Part shown: positions 62,689 to 64,000 of the stretch, piece after piece | Position numbering within the stretch: position 1 is the stretch's first letter | Layout: each line of letters starts with the position of its first letter | NCBI RefSeq assembly: GCF_900090235.1 | Contig: NZ_LT607750.1 | Location: 3,608,501 to 3,672,500 of the forward strand | Source: Micromonospora echinaurantiaca | Lineage (GTDB): Bacteria > Actinomycetota > Actinomycetes > Mycobacteriales > Micromonosporaceae | Reading direction: 5' to 3' | Length of the DNA: 64,000 nucleotides | Program-made: the position numbers and the translations under genes | The notes under the pieces: model-generated | The model's database searches: none | The model's input: the letters and a program-made list of their open reading frames with translations, nothing else | Told to the model about the DNA's origin: nothing

Positions 62689-63312
62689 TCATCCGACGCC
62701 GGTCGCGTTCGGGTTCGGGGTGGTCTTCGGCCGCCCATCCAACACCGGCTCACAGATTTGCGACGCGCGGATATTCGCCGCCTGCTCCTGCGGAGTAAGC
62801 TCCCGAGGACCCCACCCGTCCTCAGGAAATTCGCCATCCGGGCCCGGGTCAGGCCAGTCCGGCATCCCGTTCGCACGCATACACTTCGCGTACTCACGTC
62901 GATGCGCGATCTGCTCCGCCGTCGCCGGGGGCCCCTTCTCCTCCAACTCCTCAGGGACAGGCAGGTTGAAGTCCTTGCACTTCTTTTGAGCCGCCTCCCA
63001 CTTCGGATCGCCCTTCTTCGGGCTGCCTGGCGCACCCAAGTCGACAAAACCCTTGGCGTCTGGGTCCGGTAGGTCAAAGCCCTCCTTACGCAGGCAGTTG
63101 ACCCACTGGCGCCGCCCTTCGACGTACTGGGCGACAACTCCGCCGACCGCGCCAGGCGACCCGGTCGGCTGGGCGCTGGAACCGCCGGCCGTGGCCACCG
63201 GCGGGACATCCGTGGCGCCGGTGCAGGCGCTGAGCGCGAACACCGCTATTGCAGCGGCTCCTACACCGACAAGTCGGCTCCGGGTCTGGTGAAGAACTGT
63301 TGGACGAATCAT
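62689..63312 (-). CDS. lipoprotein of unknown function
   Basis: A 207-residue protein with a lipoprotein signal (SRLVGVGAAAIAVFALSAC, lipobox Cys30). The mature part has two segments with the same pattern: a Cys followed by an acidic W/D/P motif (VNCLRKEGFDLPDPDAKGF and AKCMRANGMPDWPDPGPDGE), and further Cys residues (KKCKDFNLP, SQICEPVLD). This duplicated motif is typical of lipoproteins encoded next to MacB-like ABC operons in actinomycetes. It stops 14 bases before the adaptor start and is the first gene of the operon. Confidence 0.82.
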   Translation of the reverse strand: MIRPTVLHQTRSRLVGVGAAAIAVFALSACTGATDVPPVATAGGSSAQPTGSPGAVGGVVAQYVEGRRQWVNCLRKEGFDLPDPDAKGFVDLGAPGSPKKGDPKWEAAQKKCKDFNLPVPEELEEKGPPATAEQIAHRREYAKCMRANGMPDWPDPGPDGEFPEDGWGPRELTPQEQAANIRASQICEPVLDGRPKTTPNPNATGVG

Positions 63313-63397
63313 GTTTTCTCCTGACTTCCTGTCCGGACTGAACGCGCGGGAGCCGCGAGGGCATCCAACGACTTGATTTGCGAGAGGAGAGTGATGT

Positions 63398-64000
63398 TTA
63401 GGAGCCGCGGGCTACCGGCGACCATTGCCAGCCATCGGTCGACCCGTACAACACCCCATCTGTGTAACTGTGCGTGTAGTACCAGCCATCCAGCGTGCGG
63501 CGGACGGAGTGGACGGTGGCGGGGAGGCCAGCCAGTTCGACCGGTTGGTACACACCATCCGAGCGAGCAGCCCACCAGCGGTAACCATCGACGTTCTGGC
63601 CGCGTTGCGGCAGGACTTCAGACAGCACATGTGTTCCGTCGGATGTGACGAACGATGGCGAACCGTCCGGGTCAGCCGGCACGTTGTCCACACCAGGAAC
63701 GCGGTGCCAGCCACCACCGGCCTGACCGCCGTTCTCCACATAACGGTAGACCGCACGGCGTCGCGCGCCATCGATCACGGCGTACCCGGTCGGCCCAACA
63801 TCCGTCGCCAAGGATGGTGCCGGACAGCCCTCCGGCGGGCACGCCGGCGCGTCCGCGAAGACCTTGGTGACCCAGCTACGCCCAGCATCCCGACTCATCG
63901 CGACGGCGGGCCAGCCAGTCGCCGGGTCGACACCCGACGCCCACAGGCGGCCGGCAGACTGCGCGATCGACAGACCTTCACCTTGGGTAACCGGGGGTTG
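63398..64000 (-). CDS. BNR/sialidase-like beta-propeller protein (5' end outside the window)
   Basis: The frame is open from the window end to 63398 (about 200 codons). It contains ASGVDPATGWPAVAMSRDAG RSW, an Asp-box type motif (S.D.G.SW), then TDVGPTGYAVIDGARRRAVY and LDGWYYTHSYTDGVLYGSTD GWQW, a second Asp-box-like turn. These are typical of BNR-repeat propellers. The N-terminus and any signal peptide lie beyond 64000. It is transcribed towards the lipoprotein-ABC operon, 85 bases upstream, and may belong to it. Confidence 0.7.
   Translation of the reverse strand, partial: QPPVTQGEGLSIAQSAGRLWASGVDPATGWPAVAMSRDAGRSWVTKVFADAPACPPEGCPAPSLATDVGPTGYAVIDGARRRAVYRYVENGGQAGGGWHRVPGVDNVPADPDGSPSFVTSDGTHVLSEVLPQRGQNVDGYRWWAARSDGVYQPVELAGLPATVHSVRRTLDGWYYTHSYTDGVLYGSTDGWQWSPVARGS

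Noticed and set aside
59614..63312. Reading the MacB-like operon as an LolCDE lipoprotein system
   Set aside because: A Gram-positive-like host lacks the outer membrane Lol pathway, and the adaptor with a peptidoglycan-binding domain fits MacAB-like actinobacterial systems.
1..64000. CRISPR arrays, rRNA or complete tRNA genes
   Set aside because: No regularly spaced repeats of CRISPR size, no rRNA-like sequence and no full cloverleaf were found on either strand by eye; only a tRNA 3'-like fragment at 24961.
1..64000. A prophage or intact conjugative element
   Set aside because: No integrase, terminase, capsid, portal, FtsK/TraB or relaxase gene was found; only IS elements and a GGDEF-like relic hint at past elements.

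Overview
The window reads as accessory DNA from a high-GC Gram-positive bacterium, most likely an actinomycete of the Micromonosporaceae type. The reasons are the strong G/C bias at third codon positions, GTG and TTG starts, SARP-type and ECF sigma regulators, Lsr2, MocR, a GH15 trehalase/glucoamylase-like enzyme, and IS families common in actinomycetes (IS5, IS110, IS3, IS481, IS701-like). No ribosomal, replication or central-metabolism backbone is present. I identify roughly 25-30 insertion-sequence copies or relics, most of them decayed, so this is an island or IS graveyard with intact gene clusters between the relics.

Layout. 0-4.3 kb: a GH15 hydrolase between IS5, IS701 and IS110 relics. 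4.3-6.1 kb: an azlC-azlD-lysE amino-acid export operon behind a regular four-half-site operator. 7.6-12.1 kb: two divergent regulator/transporter pairs (HxlR/DHA2 MFS; MocR/EamA). 12.7-16.5 kb: an AlkZ-like DNA glycosylase and a secreted cutinase fused to a seven-repeat beta-propeller. 17.9-19.5 kb: an ECF sigma factor with a membrane partner. 19.5-24.5 kb: a near-complete IS5, an IS110, a GGDEF-like relic, and a perfect 21-bp inverted repeat. 25-26.7 kb: a second ECF/partner pair. 27-32 kb: IS relics, a 51-residue secreted peptide, Lsr2, and a decayed McrBC restriction locus. 32.1-35.1 kb: an MFS exporter, its broken regulator, and a broken second copy of the sigma-partner gene.

35.7-42.6 kb is the most interesting intact locus. 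It holds a 90-residue candidate precursor peptide, a GC-rich hairpin, an FxsB-type radical SAM/SPASM enzyme, an overlapping HExxH peptide-modification enzyme, a decayed repeat protein, and a convergent 975-residue SARP/NB-ARC/TPR regulator. Together these look like a cyclophane-type RiPP pathway whose precursor lacks the standard FxSxx C-terminus.

43.4-45 kb: a secreted FG-GAP repeat protein. 45.6-52.4 kb: a block of IS elements (IS481, a 483-residue-transposase element, an IS5 deletion derivative, IS110 and mosaic relics) around one orphan secreted protein. 52.9-54.5 kb: a RegX3-like response regulator in which the phosphoacceptor Asp52 is Glu, with an IS5 element inserted 16 bp before its start codon. 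54.6-57.8 kb: two further ECF sigma/membrane-partner operons in tandem. 57.9-59.6 kb: IS3 and IS110. 59.6-64 kb: a lipoprotein, adaptor, ABC ATPase and permease operon, preceded by a partial BNR-like secreted protein that runs off the window end.
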